Shown here piece after piece: positions 63,583-64,000 of a stretch of DNA of 64,000 nucleotides. The notes beneath the pieces were generated by a model that was not told where the DNA came from, made no database searches, and saw nothing but the letters and a program-made list of their open reading frames with translations. Both the position numbers and the translations under genes were made by a program. Every line of letters begins with the position of its first letter. The stretch's first letter is position 1. Origin of the DNA: Piezodorus guildinii (Eukaryota > Arthropoda > Insecta > Hemiptera > Pentatomidae); the NCBI GenBank assembly GCA_023052935.1, contig CM041298.1:21754871-21818870 (forward strand). Direction: 5' to 3'.

Positions 63583-64000
63583 TTTTTTTTTTTTTTTTAA
63601 ACATATTTATTGATATTTACAACTGTATTAAATAAAAATACATCTAGTAAATGTGATGGTAATATACAAAACTGTCATGAAAAACATGTAGAGACACTAC
63701 CCGGTGGCAGCACTCTAAAAATATTTTAAACTAGAAGGTCCCGGGGCCATTTCCTCTTCAAGCGCATCGGAGGATTATCCGGAATTGAAGTGGAAGAAAG
63801 GATTGAAACTAGTGGGTTAGAGTGAGAATGGAGTTTGTCATGAAAGGATTGATACCTGGTCCGGGCCAAATCAGTAACATAGGGAACATTAAGGTCTTTA
63901 TGGATAAGTTTATTCGCGACAAAGTAATGAGCGTTGAGGATTTTACGAAGGATTTTGGATTGTAAGAATTGGATGCGGGAAGAATTTGATGGTTTAGTAG
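63583..64000 (-). pseudogene. Jockey-type LINE copy J13, 3' end, runs off the window
   Basis: A T-run at 63583-63598 is its poly(A). The minus strand carries, from the window edge inward, TKPSNSSRIQFLQSKILRKI, LNAHYFVANKLIHKDLNVPY, VTDLARTRYQSFHDKLHSHS and NPPMRLKRKWPRDLL-like sequence. The 3' UTR is 'ccgggtagtgtctctaca'. The frame is largely open over the last ~300 bp, so it looks fairly young. Confidence 0.75.

Overview
This window looks like intergenic DNA from a repeat-rich arthropod, most likely insect, nuclear genome. It is strongly A+T-rich, contains no recognisable host protein-coding gene, and is a dense mosaic of transposable elements and their fragments. The insect assignment is an inference from the mix: mauritiana/cecropia-type mariners, Jockey-type and RTE-type LINEs, Penelope-like elements and tRNA-derived SINEs.

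The main repeat classes are as follows. (1) Element A, my name for a non-coding family of about 0.9 kb with at least 16 copies. It has a TCTGGTGCG head, a 12-bp subterminal inverted repeat, a (CA)n tract and a 3' palindrome, an architecture like the DINE-1/HINE (non-autonomous Helentron) elements. (2) Jockey-type LINEs, more than a dozen pieces, mostly 5'-truncated with poly(A) tails and 11-12-bp target-site duplications (TSDs). (3) RTE-type LINEs, including one with a 310-codon open frame. (4) Pieces of CR1/L2-like, I/R1-like, R4-like and unassigned LINEs. (5) Two mariner families, each present as a pair of internally deleted copies. (6) Penelope-like elements (PLEs) of four families in five insertions. 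(7) Two tRNA-derived SINE families, here SINE-I and SINE-II.

Layout. 0-8.7 kb: LINE fragments and the first element A. 8.7-16 kb: element A copies, plus a Jockey copy, a later tandem duplication and a still later Jockey insertion. 16-18.2 kb: a PLE with reverse transcriptase (RT) and GIY-YIG remnants between about 430-bp inverted repeats. 18.3-23.1 kb: CR1-like, RTE and Jockey LINEs, one split by mariner A copy 1. 23.3-26.5 kb: element A copies carrying a 195-bp mini-PLE and an RTE that itself carries a SINE. 28-34 kb: Jockey, a SINE split by a LINE, and element A split by mariner B copy 1. 34-44 kb: element A, a 1.1-kb non-autonomous PLE with perfect 15-bp TSDs, and an R4-like C-terminus. 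44-53 kb: SINE-II, the youngest-looking RTE and nested Jockey/element A. 53-57 kb: a foldback rearrangement enclosing a small PLE. 58-60 kb: element A split by a GIY-YIG PLE and by SINE-I. 61-64 kb: mariner B copy 2, mariner A copy 2, element A and Jockey.

The most notable signal is that all four PLE families carry the same compact motif near their ends: a TGA..ATG block, a short hairpin, then CGAAACGT. It matches the layout of the hammerhead ribozymes described in Penelope-like elements. The nested insertions also give a relative chronology, and several GC-richer segments have no explanation I can support.
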